Source of the DNA: Bacteroides sp. MSB163 | GTDB taxonomy: Bacteria > Bacteroidota > Bacteroidia > Bacteroidales > Bacteroidaceae | Direction: 5' to 3' | Assembly: GCF_036416795.1 (NCBI RefSeq) | Contig: NZ_CP143867.1 | Span: 1-64,000, forward strand | DNA: 64,000 nucleotides | Shown: positions 1 to 8,415 of the stretch, piece after piece | Position numbering within the stretch: position 1 is the stretch's first letter | How the letters are laid out: every line of letters starts with the position of its first letter | Translations under genes and position numbers: made by a program | The notes under the pieces: model-generated | The model's input: the letters and a program-made list of their open reading frames with translations, nothing else | Database searches by the model: none | What the model was told of the DNA's origin: nothing

Positions 1-1389
1 ATGAGTGAATTAAATCATGTCGGGCTATGGAACCGCTGTCTTGAAATCATCAGAGACAATGTTCCAGAGCAGACATACAAAACATGGTTTCTCCCCATCA
101 TACCTTTAAAATATGAGGACAAGACGCTGGTCGTACAGGTACCTAGTCAGTTCTTCTATGAGTTTTTGGAGGACAAGTTTGTTGACTTGTTGCGTAAAAC
201 TCTATACAAAGTTATTGGTGATGGCACCAAGTTATTGTATAATGTTATGGTGGATAAGAGTTCACGTACTACCGTCAATCTCGAATCTACTCCCCGCACT
301 ATTATTCCACAGAAAAAGGTAATCGGCAGAGAAATACCGCAAGCTCCTATTGCAGATTTAGATCCGCATCTGAATCCTGAATACAACTTCGAAACATTTA
401 TAGAAGGCTATAGCAACAAACTTTCACGCAGCGTAGCAGAAGCTGTCGCTCAGAACCCGGCGAAAACAATTTTCAATCCGCTGTTTTTCTATGGAGCGTC
501 GGGTGTGGGAAAGACACACCTTGCAAATGCTATCGGCACAAAAATCAAAGAACTCTATCCAGACAAGAGAGTACTATATGTATCGGCACATCTGTTCCAG
601 GTACAATATACCGACTCTGTACGTAACAATACTACAAACGATTTTATCAACTTCTACCAATCAATTGACATATTGATTATTGATGATATTCAAGAATTTG
701 CCGGTGTTACCAAAACACAGAATACATTCTTTCATATCTTTAATCACTTACACCAAAACGGTAAACAGCTTATCCTGACTTCAGATCGTGCTCCCGTATT
801 ATTGCAAGGCATGGAAGAACGACTCATCACCCGTTTCAAATGGGGTATGGTAGCTGAACTGGAAAGACCAACCGTAGAATTACGCAAGAATATCCTGCGC
901 AATAAGATACATCGTGACGGTTTACAGTTCCCCCCGGAAGTAATTGATTATATCGCAGAAAATGTGGGCGACAGTGTGCGTGACCTGGAAGGAATCGTTA
1001 TTTCCATCATGGCGCACTCTACTATATATAATAAAGAAATTGATCTGGAACTGGCACAACGCATTGTGCGGAAGGTCGTGAAAAGTGAAAGTAAAGCGGT
1101 TACCGTTGATGACATCATCAATGTGGTATGCAAGCATTTCTCACTGGATACCGCTACCATCCATACTAAATCACGAAAACGCGAAGTGGTACAGGCACGC
1201 CAGATAGCCATGTTTCTCGCTAAATCCTATACAGATCTTTCGACAGCTAAGATAGGCGCATTAATAGGCCATAAAGATCACGCAACCGTATTGCACGCCT
1301 GCAAAACTATTAAAGAATTACGGGAAGTAGACAAAACTTTCCGCGCAGAAATAGATGATATCCAAGCATCATTAAAAAAGCAGGGTTAA
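1..1389 (+). CDS. dnaA: Chromosomal replication initiator protein DnaA
   Basis: ATP-dependent initiator that binds DnaA boxes at oriC, melts the origin and loads the helicase. The 462-residue protein has the full family layout: an N-terminal interaction domain (about 1-85), a linker, an AAA+ module with Walker A GASGVGKT at residues 165-172 and Walker B ILIIDD around 224-229, and a C-terminal DNA-binding domain with the signature GHKDHATV at 423-430. The length is normal for Bacteroidetes. The gene starts at the first base of the window, so its promoter and any upstream origin are not visible. Its last codons lie inside a hairpin shared with the convergent nitroreductase gene. Identification is certain from the motifs and full-length architecture. 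Confidence 0.98.
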   Translation: MSELNHVGLWNRCLEIIRDNVPEQTYKTWFLPIIPLKYEDKTLVVQVPSQFFYEFLEDKFVDLLRKTLYKVIGDGTKLLYNVMVDKSSRTTVNLESTPRTIIPQKKVIGREIPQAPIADLDPHLNPEYNFETFIEGYSNKLSRSVAEAVAQNPAKTIFNPLFFYGASGVGKTHLANAIGTKIKELYPDKRVLYVSAHLFQVQYTDSVRNNTTNDFINFYQSIDILIIDDIQEFAGVTKTQNTFFHIFNHLHQNGKQLILTSDRAPVLLQGMEERLITRFKWGMVAELERPTVELRKNILRNKIHRDGLQFPPEVIDYIAENVGDSVRDLEGIVISIMAHSTIYNKEIDLELAQRIVRKVVKSESKAVTVDDIINVVCKHFSLDTATIHTKSRKREVVQARQIAMFLAKSYTDLSTAKIGALIGHKDHATVLHACKTIKELREVDKTFRAEIDDIQASLKKQG

Positions 1390-1404
1390 AAACCCTGCTT
1401 TTTT
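1374..1404. terminator. Bidirectional intrinsic terminator between dnaA and nitroreductase gene
   Basis: A perfect 14-bp stem (1374-1387 with 1391-1404) with a 3-nt loop. It has an A-run on one side and a T-run on the other, so it works as a Rho-independent terminator on both strands. Both convergent stop codons lie inside it. Confidence 0.9.
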
Positions 1405-2120
1405 ATTACTTTCCAAAGATTCTCCGACATTACTTCGTTATCTTCTTTCTTATAACGTACATCCGTAAAGACTTGAGCCAAGGTTTCTTTGTTGTTTTCA
1501 AAAATAAATTGCTTGTTTTCGGGCAAAGATTCCTTATAGGCATACAAGCGATCTATGTCTTCAGGAGTATAATCATGATACGTCTCCTCATGTACAATAG
1601 CTTCCAGAGGCAATCGATCTACCTGTACAGGCTCCTCAGCAGGCCAACCTACTGTCACTGTTGTAATAGGAAATACCAATTCTGGTAACTCCAGAGCTTC
1701 GATTATCATTTGCGGATTGTAAGTCGTCGTACCCAGATAACATATACCTAATCCTTTTTCTTCCGCAGCCACACAAAAAGTCTGTGCAGCCAGCAAGGCA
1801 TCTACAGAGCCGGTTACGAACCACTCCAAATTATTATACCCGGGAGTTGCTTTTCGCTGTTCGCACCATTTAGTAAAACGGCGCAGGTCTATACAAAATG
1901 TCAAAACCACAGGTGCAGTTTTCACCATCGGCTGATTGAAATGAGCCGGTGCCAATCTAGCTTTCCGTTCTGCATCACGCGTTACAATTACACTGTACAC
2001 CTGCATATTTCCGACTGTAGAGGCCCGAAATGCAGAATTAAGCAAATCATTTAACAAATCCGAAGAAATATCTTTCTGTTGATATTTGCGGATTGTTCTT
2101 CTCTGTTTTAGGATTTCCAT
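1386..2120 (-). CDS. Nitroreductase family protein (FMN-dependent, NfsA/FRP-like)
   Basis: Flavin oxidoreductase of the nitroreductase superfamily, expected to use FMN and NAD(P)H to reduce nitro compounds, quinones or flavins; the physiological substrate cannot be told. The N-terminal RRTIRKY motif (about residues 8-14) is the usual FMN-phosphate contact, and the central GLGICYLGT segment and the PITTVTVGWPAEEP segment near residue 160 match the family fold. The longer open frame begins with TTG at 2138; the ATG at 2120 gives a 244-residue protein starting MEILKQRR, which is the usual family start, so I chose it. The gene is convergent with dnaA and shares its terminator. The last residues repeat the KKQG tail of DnaA because both tails are read from the same palindrome. 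Confidence 0.88.
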   Translation of the reverse strand: MEILKQRRTIRKYQQKDISSDLLNDLLNSAFRASTVGNMQVYSVIVTRDAERKARLAPAHFNQPMVKTAPVVLTFCIDLRRFTKWCEQRKATPGYNNLEWFVTGSVDALLAAQTFCVAAEEKGLGICYLGTTTYNPQMIIEALELPELVFPITTVTVGWPAEEPVQVDRLPLEAIVHEETYHDYTPEDIDRLYAYKESLPENKQFIFENNKETLAQVFTDVRYKKEDNEVMSENLWKVIKKQGF

Positions 2121-2353
2121 TCTTTTATTTTTTTGCAAATATAGAAAAAGAATAGCAAATTGTTATCAAAGAACGAGTTTAAAGTTTATCTACGTTTCCT
2201 AAAATCAATAAGCCTGTTTAATCAAAGTCCAAAAACAATTTTCTTTTTTGGAAACTTTTTGTTCACATAATAATGCTAATATTTTATAAATCAGCAAACT
2301 ATTATTCAGAAATGAAAATCTCACAGCCTGTTCATAAATTATTCTATTTTTAT

Positions 2354-2384
2354 TTTGCTATAATAAAAAACATTCTTAGCTTTG
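2354..2384 (+). promoter_or_regulatory. Bacteroides-type promoter for the ribonucleotide reductase gene
   Basis: TTTG at 2354-2357, a 19-nt spacer, then TAGCTTTG at 2377-2384. This is an exact match to the Bacteroides primary sigma consensus (TTTG, 19-21 nt, TAnnTTTG), 77 nt before the GTG start. The rest of the 320-bp gap 2121-2460 is AT-rich, and I see no gene or riboswitch in it. Confidence 0.75.
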
Positions 2385-2460
2385 CAATCGCATTTGTTAA
2401 TGATAGGTATTACTTCTACACTCTTACTTATTAAAAAATAAATCTAAGAAAAAAAGAATC

Positions 2461-4998
2461 GTGGAAAAACAAACTTATTCTTACGAGGAAGCTTATGAAG
2501 AATCTTTACGATATTTTCAGGGCGACGAGCTAGCTGCACGTGTTTGGGTAAACAAGTACGCAGTAAAAGACTCTTTCGGAAATATTTACGAAAAATCTCC
2601 GAAAGACATGCATTGGAGAATAGCCAATGAAGTAGCCCGCATCGAGGCTAAATACTCTAATCCATTAAGTGCAGAGGAACTATTTGATCTGCTCGACCAC
2701 TTCAAGTACATCGTTCCGCAAGGAAGTCCAATGACGGGAATTGGTAACAACTATCAGGTAGCCTCTTTGTCTAACTGCTTCGTGATCGGAGTAGATGGCG
2801 AGGCGGATTCTTATGGTGCCATCTTTAAAATAGACGAAGAACAAGTACAACTCATGAAACGCCGTGGTGGTGTAGGACACGATTTGTCGCACATCCGCCC
2901 GAAAGGTTCTCCGGTGAAAAATTCGGCTTTAACCTCTACCGGGCTGGTGCCATTTATGGAGCGTTACTCCAATTCTACACGTGAAGTCGCTCAGGACGGA
3001 CGGCGTGGCGCACTGATGCTAAGTGTATCTATCAAACATCCCGATTCAGAAGCATTCATCGATGCCAAAATGACCGAAGGCAAAGTAACAGGTGCCAATG
3101 TATCCGTGAAACTGGACGATGCATTTATGACTGCTGCTATCACAGGTACTCCATATATTCAACAATATCCTGTCAATGCTGCTGAACCAACTGTGCAGAA
3201 GGAAATCAACGCAACCAATTTGTGGAAGAAGATCGTTCACAATGCATGGAAATCGGCAGAACCGGGTGTATTGTTCTGGGATACCATATTAAAAGAATCC
3301 GTACCCGATTGCTATGCAGATCTGGGATATCGCACAGTTTCCACCAATCCATGCGGTGAAATTCCTTTGTGCCCGTATGATTCCTGCCGTTTGCTGGCTA
3401 TCAATCTTTATTCTTATGTGGTAAACCCCTTCAAACCGGATGCATACTTTGACTTTGAATTGTTCCAGAAACATGTAGCGTTGGCTCAACGCATTATGGA
3501 CGATATCATCGATCTGGAATTGGAGAAGATAGAACGTATCATGGAAAAGATTGATGCTGACCCCGAAAGCGAAGATGTGAGACATACGGAACGTGTATTG
3601 TGGGACAAGATCTATAAGAAGAGCGGACAAGGACGCCGTACCGGTGTAGGTATTACTGCCGAAGGTGATATGCTTGCTGCACTGGGATTGCGTTACGGTA
3701 CGGAAGAAGCTACCGAATTCTCTGAAAAAGTACACAAGACCGTTGCCCTGAGCGCTTACCGTTCATCGGTAAAAATGGCAAAAGAACGTGGTGCATTCGA
3801 AATTTACGATACCGAACGTGAAAAGAATAATCCGTTCATCAATCGTTTGCGCGAAGCAGATCCCCAGTTGTATGAGGATATGAAGAAATACGGTCGCCGC
3901 AATATTGCCTGCCTCACCATTGCGCCGACAGGAACCACCAGTCTGATGACTCAGACTACTTCAGGTATCGAGCCTGTATTCTTGCCCGTATACAAGCGTC
4001 GCCGTAAAGTAAATCCGAACGACACCAACGTACACGTAGATTTCGTGGATGAAACCGGAGATGCTTTTGAAGAATATATTGTCTTCCACCCCAAATTTGT
4101 TACATGGATGGAAGCGCAAGGACACAATCCTGCTAAACGTTACACACAAGAAGAGATCGATGTATTGGTTGAGCAATCACCTTATTATAAAGCAACCTCA
4201 AATGACGTAGACTGGCTGATGAAAGTCAAGATGCAGGGACGTATCCAGAAATGGGTAGACCACTCCATCAGTGTGACCATCAATCTGCCGAACGATGTGG
4301 ATGAAGACCTGGTAAACCGCCTGTATGTAGAGGCATGGAAATCCGGTTGTAAAGGTTGTACGGTTTATCGTGATGGCTCACGTTCGGGCGTACTCATTTC
4401 TGCCAAGAGCGATAAGAAAGAAGAAATGCCTCCTTGCAAACCGCCTACGGTAGTAGAAACCCGCCCGTCAGTTCTGGATGCCGACATCGTACGTTTCCAG
4501 AATAATAAAGAAAAGTGGGTGGCATTCGTCGGTTTGCTGGACGGACATCCTTACGAAATCTTCACCGGTCTTCAGGACGATGACGAAGGTATCATTCTGC
4601 CGAAGAACGTTACTTCCGGACACATTATTAAGAAGGTGGACAAGGACGGCAGCAAGCGTTACGACTTCCAGTTCCAAAACAAACGCGGATATAAAGTCAC
4701 TATCGAAGGTCTGTCCGAAAAGTTCAACAAGGAATACTGGAACTACGCCAAACTGATCTCCGGAGTATTGCGTTATCGCATGCCTATCGAACAGGTTATC
4801 AAGCTGGTCGGCTCTTTGCAACTGGACAGCGAAAGCATCAATACCTGGAAGAACGGTGTGGAGCGCGCATTGAAGAAATACATAACAGACGGCACAGAAG
4901 CCAAAGGCAAGAAATGTCCGAACTGCGGCAACGAAACACTTGTATATCAAGAAGGTTGCCTCATTTGTACCACTTGCGGAACTTCACGTTGCGGATAA
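2461..4998 (+). CDS. nrdJ: Adenosylcobalamin-dependent (class II) ribonucleoside-diphosphate reductase
   Basis: Reduces ribonucleotides to deoxyribonucleotides using a radical made from adenosylcobalamin, so it needs vitamin B12 but works with or without oxygen. The 845-residue protein contains the SNC motif with the first redox cysteine (C106), the NPCGEI motif with the radical cysteine (C298), and TIAPTGTTS in the barrel. A C-terminal zinc-ribbon-like tail carries CPNCG and CTTCG pairs plus a terminal CG, typical of long class II enzymes. Translation begins at GTG 2461: the protein starts MEKQTYSYEEAYEESL and no better ATG lies upstream. A consensus promoter precedes it. The gene stands alone, with no nrd partner next to it, as expected for the single-subunit class. 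Confidence 0.93.
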   Translation: MEKQTYSYEEAYEESLRYFQGDELAARVWVNKYAVKDSFGNIYEKSPKDMHWRIANEVARIEAKYSNPLSAEELFDLLDHFKYIVPQGSPMTGIGNNYQVASLSNCFVIGVDGEADSYGAIFKIDEEQVQLMKRRGGVGHDLSHIRPKGSPVKNSALTSTGLVPFMERYSNSTREVAQDGRRGALMLSVSIKHPDSEAFIDAKMTEGKVTGANVSVKLDDAFMTAAITGTPYIQQYPVNAAEPTVQKEINATNLWKKIVHNAWKSAEPGVLFWDTILKESVPDCYADLGYRTVSTNPCGEIPLCPYDSCRLLAINLYSYVVNPFKPDAYFDFELFQKHVALAQRIMDDIIDLELEKIERIMEKIDADPESEDVRHTERVLWDKIYKKSGQGRRTGVGITAEGDMLAALGLRYGTEEATEFSEKVHKTVALSAYRSSVKMAKERGAFEIYDTEREKNNPFINRLREADPQLYEDMKKYGRRNIACLTIAPTGTTSLMTQTTSGIEPVFLPVYKRRRKVNPNDTNVHVDFVDETGDAFEEYIVFHPKFVTWMEAQGHNPAKRYTQEEIDVLVEQSPYYKATSNDVDWLMKVKMQGRIQKWVDHSISVTINLPNDVDEDLVNRLYVEAWKSGCKGCTVYRDGSRSGVLISAKSDKKEEMPPCKPPTVVETRPSVLDADIVRFQNNKEKWVAFVGLLDGHPYEIFTGLQDDDEGIILPKNVTSGHIIKKVDKDGSKRYDFQFQNKRGYKVTIEGLSEKFNKEYWNYAKLISGVLRYRMPIEQVIKLVGSLQLDSESINTWKNGVERALKKYITDGTEAKGKKCPNCGNETLVYQEGCLICTTCGTSRCG

Positions 4999-5022
4999 AA
5001 AAAGATCTGCGAAATGCAAGCA

Positions 5023-5032
5023 CAAACGTTTG
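5023..5032. promoter_or_regulatory. LacI/PurR-type operator-like palindrome upstream of malQ
   Basis: The perfect 10-bp palindrome CAAACGTTTG has the central CG and AAACGTTT core typical of LacI-family operators. It is nested in a wider imperfect dyad (ATGCAA at 5014-5019, TTGCAT at 5029-5034). It lies 101 nt before malQ and about 35 nt upstream of the putative -33 element, a plausible operator position. No regulator gene is adjacent; function is inference. Confidence 0.35.
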
Positions 5033-5067
5033 CATAGGAATTTAAAAAACTTAGATAGCTGTAGCTG

Positions 5068-5097
5068 CTTGATTATGCGGAATAATGTCTATACTTG
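5068..5097 (+). promoter_or_regulatory. Putative malQ promoter
   Basis: CTTG at 5068-5071 and TATACTTG at 5090-5097 are separated by 18 nt. This is a near match to the Bacteroides -33/-7 consensus with one mismatch in each box, 36 nt before the malQ ATG. Confidence 0.4.
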
Positions 5098-5133
5098 CAT
5101 AATCAATGCAGCTATTACTAAATCTAATATTAT

Positions 5134-7833
5134 ATGATACTATCTTTTCATATCGAGTACCGCACAAGTTGGGGTGAAGAGGTCAGAGTCTTAGGATCTA
5201 TTCCTGAACTGGGTAACAATCAGCCTGGTAAAGCCATACCTTTACAAACAGTGGATGGCATTCACTGGACTTTAGATGCGGACATTCAAGCGCCTGAAAA
5301 CGGCATCGTACAATACAGTTATCACATTTATCGCGACGGCAAAGATACACGTACGGAGTGGAACAGCCTTCCCCGCACGCTCTATGTATCGGCTGACAAG
5401 AAGAAAGTCTACCGCCTGCAAGACTGTTGGAAGAATCTGCCCGAACAGCAATATTTCTACACGTCTGCTTTCACGGAGTCCCTGCTTGCACATCCCGAAC
5501 GTAGCGCCGCTCCAAAGAGCCACAAGAAAGGATTATTGATCAAGGCTTATGCTCCGTGCATCGACAATGACCACTGCCTGGGTATTTGCGGCAACCCAAA
5601 AGTCTTGGGAGACTGGGACGCGAATAAAGCCGTCCTGATGAGCGATGCCAACTTCCCCGAATGGCAGGTTGAAGTAGACGCCTCGAAAATCAGCTTCCCG
5701 CTGGAGTATAAATTCATCCTTTATAATAAGAAAGAACGTCGTGCCGTGGCATGGGAGAACAACCCCAACCGCTACATGGCCGATCCGCAGATAGGCGCTA
5801 ACGAAACACTGGTAATCGGTGACCGTTACGTCTACTTCGCCCTGCCCGACTGGAAAGGTGCCGGAGTAGCCGTGCCCATCTTCTCGCTGCGCTCCGAAAA
5901 GAGCTTCGGCGTAGGCGACTTCGGCGATCTCAGGCAGATGATAGACTGGGCAGTACTTACCCATCAGAAAGCCGTACAGATATTGCCTATCAACGATACT
6001 ACCATGACGCATACATGGACGGATTCTTATCCATACAGCAGCATTTCCATTTATGCTTTCCATCCCATGTATGCGGATCTGAAACAGATGGGTACGCTGA
6101 AGGACAAAAAAGCAATGGCAGAATTCAATAAACGGCAGAAAGAGCTGAATGCCCTGCCTACCGTGGACTATGAAGCAGTAAACCAGACAAAATGGGAGTT
6201 CTTCCGCCTGATATACAAACAGGAAGGCGAACAAGTTCTGGCATCCGATGCCTTCCGGAAGTTCTTCGAAAACAACAAAGAATGGTTACAGCCATACGCT
6301 GTGTTCAGCTATCTGCGCGATGCCTACAAGACACCTAATTTCCGCGAATGGCCGAAATTCACAGAATATAAAGCAGAAGAAATAGAAAAGTTATGCCAAC
6401 CGGAATCTCCCGACTATCCGCATATCGCCATCTACTTCTTCATCCAGTTCCACCTGCACCTGCAACTGCTGGCTGCAACGGAACACGCACGAGCCAATGG
6501 TGTAGTACTGAAAGGTGACATTCCTATCGGTATCAGCCGCAACAGCGTAGAAGCGTGGACAGAACCCTACTACTTCAACCTAAACGGACAAGCGGGTGCA
6601 CCACCCGATGACTTCTCCGTGAACGGTCAGAACTGGGGCCTCCCTACTTACAACTGGGACGTAATGGAGAAAGACGGTTATTCCTGGTGGATGAAGCGTT
6701 TCTGCAAGATGTCGGAATACTTCGACGCCTATCGTATCGACCACATCCTGGGCTTCTTCCGTATTTGGGAAATCCCGATGCATGCCGTACACGGACTGCT
6801 GGGGCAGTTTGTTCCCGCCCTGCCGATGACGCGCGAAGAAATAGAAGGCTACGGAATGGCATTCCGCGAAGATTTCTTTACGAAACCCTATATCCATGAA
6901 TACTTCCTCGGACAAATGTTCGGCCCGCATACTGATTATGTAAAGCAGACCTTCATAGAGCCTACGGAAACATGGGAAATATATCGCATGCGTCCCGAGT
7001 TCGACACACAGCGCAAAGTAGAGGCTTACTTTGCCGGAAAGACGGACGAAGACAGCATTTGGATACGCGACGGACTGTACGCATTAATCAGTGATGTACT
7101 GTTTGTGCCCGACCGTGAAGATCCGAACAAATTCCATCCACGCATCGGCGTACAACACGATTACATTTACCGTGCCCTGAATGATTGGGAGAAGGCGGCA
7201 TTCAATCGTTTGTACGATCAGTATTACTATCATCGCCACAACGAGTTCTGGCGCGAACAAGCCATGAAGAAGTTGCCGCAACTGACGCAATCCACCCGTA
7301 TGCTGGTATGCGGCGAAGACCTCGGCATGATCCCCGACTGTGTAGCTTGGGTGATGAACGACCTGCGCATCCTTAGTCTGGAGATACAACGCATGCCGAA
7401 AGATCCTTCACAGGAATTCGGACATCCGGACTGGTATCCGTACCGCTCGGTTTGCACCATCTCTACGCATGATATGTCTACGCTGCGCGGCTGGTGGGAA
7501 GAAGATTTCCAACAAACGCAACGGTACTACAACACCATGCTGGGACATTACGGCGCTGCACCGGCCATTGCCACTCCGGAACTTTGCGAACAAGTGGTAC
7601 GCAACCATCTTTACAGTAACTCCATACTGTGCATCCTCTCCCTGCAGGACTGGATGGCTATGGACGGAAAGTGGCGCAACCCCAATGTACAGGAAGAGCG
7701 CATCAACGTGCCTGCCAATCCCAGACACTACTGGCGCTACCGCATGCACCTGACGCTGGAACAACTGATGAAAGCGGAAAGCCTGAACGAAAAGATTAAA
7801 GGATTGATAGAACAGACGGGACGGAAAGGATAA
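5134..7833 (+). CDS. malQ: 4-alpha-glucanotransferase (GH77) with N-terminal starch-binding domains
   Basis: Transfers alpha-1,4-glucan segments between malto-oligosaccharides, releasing glucose; acts in cytoplasmic maltodextrin and glycogen metabolism (no signal peptide is visible). The first ~240 residues form two CBM20-like beta domains (about 1-110 and 130-240), as in the long amylomaltases of Bacteroidetes and plant DPE2. The GH77 barrel follows. Catalytic residues can be read: nucleophile D536 in AYRIDH, acid/base E728 in CGEDLG, and transition-state aspartate D780 in STHDMST. The length of 899 residues is normal for this subfamily. The gene is monocistronic, between a putative LacI-type operator and a strong terminator; glucan-responsive control is possible but unproven. 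Confidence 0.93.
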   Translation: MILSFHIEYRTSWGEEVRVLGSIPELGNNQPGKAIPLQTVDGIHWTLDADIQAPENGIVQYSYHIYRDGKDTRTEWNSLPRTLYVSADKKKVYRLQDCWKNLPEQQYFYTSAFTESLLAHPERSAAPKSHKKGLLIKAYAPCIDNDHCLGICGNPKVLGDWDANKAVLMSDANFPEWQVEVDASKISFPLEYKFILYNKKERRAVAWENNPNRYMADPQIGANETLVIGDRYVYFALPDWKGAGVAVPIFSLRSEKSFGVGDFGDLRQMIDWAVLTHQKAVQILPINDTTMTHTWTDSYPYSSISIYAFHPMYADLKQMGTLKDKKAMAEFNKRQKELNALPTVDYEAVNQTKWEFFRLIYKQEGEQVLASDAFRKFFENNKEWLQPYAVFSYLRDAYKTPNFREWPKFTEYKAEEIEKLCQPESPDYPHIAIYFFIQFHLHLQLLAATEHARANGVVLKGDIPIGISRNSVEAWTEPYYFNLNGQAGAPPDDFSVNGQNWGLPTYNWDVMEKDGYSWWMKRFCKMSEYFDAYRIDHILGFFRIWEIPMHAVHGLLGQFVPALPMTREEIEGYGMAFREDFFTKPYIHEYFLGQMFGPHTDYVKQTFIEPTETWEIYRMRPEFDTQRKVEAYFAGKTDEDSIWIRDGLYALISDVLFVPDREDPNKFHPRIGVQHDYIYRALNDWEKAAFNRLYDQYYYHRHNEFWREQAMKKLPQLTQSTRMLVCGEDLGMIPDCVAWVMNDLRILSLEIQRMPKDPSQEFGHPDWYPYRSVCTISTHDMSTLRGWWEEDFQQTQRYYNTMLGHYGAAPAIATPELCEQVVRNHLYSNSILCILSLQDWMAMDGKWRNPNVQEERINVPANPRHYWRYRMHLTLEQLMKAESLNEKIKGLIEQTGRKG

Positions 7834-7853
7834 TCGCCACACTCCCGGTTGCC

Positions 7854-7891
7854 AAACGGGCGGATAGGTTCAAAGACTTATCCGCCCGTTT
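7854..7891 (+). terminator. Intrinsic terminator of malQ
   Basis: A perfect 13-bp GC-rich stem (7854-7866 with 7879-7891), a 12-nt loop and a trailing T-rich stretch, 20 nt after the malQ stop. Confidence 0.9.
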
Positions 7892-7893
7892 TC

Positions 7894-7924
7894 TTTGTTC
7901 AATGATAGGAAATTCTTATTTTTG
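7894..7924 (+). promoter_or_regulatory. Bacteroides-type promoter for folB
   Basis: TTTG at 7894-7897, exactly 19 nt, then TATTTTTG at 7917-7924: a full consensus match. It sits directly on the T-tract of the malQ terminator and 26 nt before the folB ATG. Confidence 0.8.
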
Positions 7925-7950
7925 TCACATACCAGTTATTCTATTTGATT

Positions 7951-8313
7951 ATGAACAGTTACATATTTCTTGATAATGTCCGTTTCTTTGCCTATCATGG
8001 TGTAGGTGAACAGGAACGCGAAGTGGGTAATGAGTTTGTCATTAACCTGAGGTTGAAAGTCGACATTGCCCGTGCTGCCGAAACGGACGACGTGACGCAC
8101 ACCGTGAGCTATGCCGATGTATACGAAAACATTAAAGCAGAAATGGATATCCCCTCCAAATTGCTGGAACACGTCTGTGGGCGTATCGTGAAACGACTAT
8201 TCCGCACCTTCCCCACCGTGAAAGGCATTGAGCTGAAGCTTGCCAAGCGTAATCCACCTATGGGAGCCGATATGGATGCAGCAGGAGTGGAAGTGTACTG
8301 CGAAAGAGCCTGA
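7951..8313 (+). CDS. folB: Dihydroneopterin aldolase
   Basis: Converts 7,8-dihydroneopterin to 6-hydroxymethyl-7,8-dihydropterin and glycolaldehyde in folate synthesis; forms a tunnelling-fold multimer. The 120-residue protein starts MNSYIFLDNVRFFAYHGVGEQE, with the family hallmark FAYHGV...E near residues 13-21. The conserved ADVYENIKAEM and LLEHVCGRI helices follow, then KLAKRNPPMGADMDAAGVEV, where substrate-contacting residues of the family lie. A TTG two codons earlier would add only MI; the ATG at 7951 is the likelier start. The gene has its own consensus promoter. An inverted repeat and an IS1182-family element follow within 105 bp. Confidence 0.92.
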   Translation: MNSYIFLDNVRFFAYHGVGEQEREVGNEFVINLRLKVDIARAAETDDVTHTVSYADVYENIKAEMDIPSKLLEHVCGRIVKRLFRTFPTVKGIELKLAKRNPPMGADMDAAGVEVYCERA

Positions 8314-8335
8314 CTACAATAACTTTTTTTGCAAA

Positions 8336-8406
8336 GTTGTCAGCACTCCAGCACTGACATACTTCAATCCCTTTATTGATGGGGGTTTACTTGCAGTGCT
8401 GACAAC
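8336..8406. repeat. Inverted repeat between folB and the IS1182 element
   Basis: The 12-nt arms GTTGTCAGCACT (8336-8347) and AGTGCTGACAAC (8395-8406) are perfectly complementary, 47 nt apart. A second partial copy (CAGCACT) lies just inside the left arm. There is no T-run, so it is not a typical terminator. It may be a remnant of a small inverted-repeat element or a structure at the folB 3' end. The IS1182 element begins 10 nt later. Confidence 0.5.
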
Positions 8407-8415
8407 GTGATGATG

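Noticed and set aside
2121..2460. Cobalamin riboswitch before the B12-dependent ribonucleotide reductase
   Set aside because: No B12-box or the expected structured, GC-containing leader is visible, and a consensus promoter lies only 77 nt from the start codon, leaving too little leader.
2121..2460. Replication origin in the AT-rich gap near dnaA
   Set aside because: Only one weak DnaA-box-like word (TTATCTACG) is present; clustered boxes are not seen.
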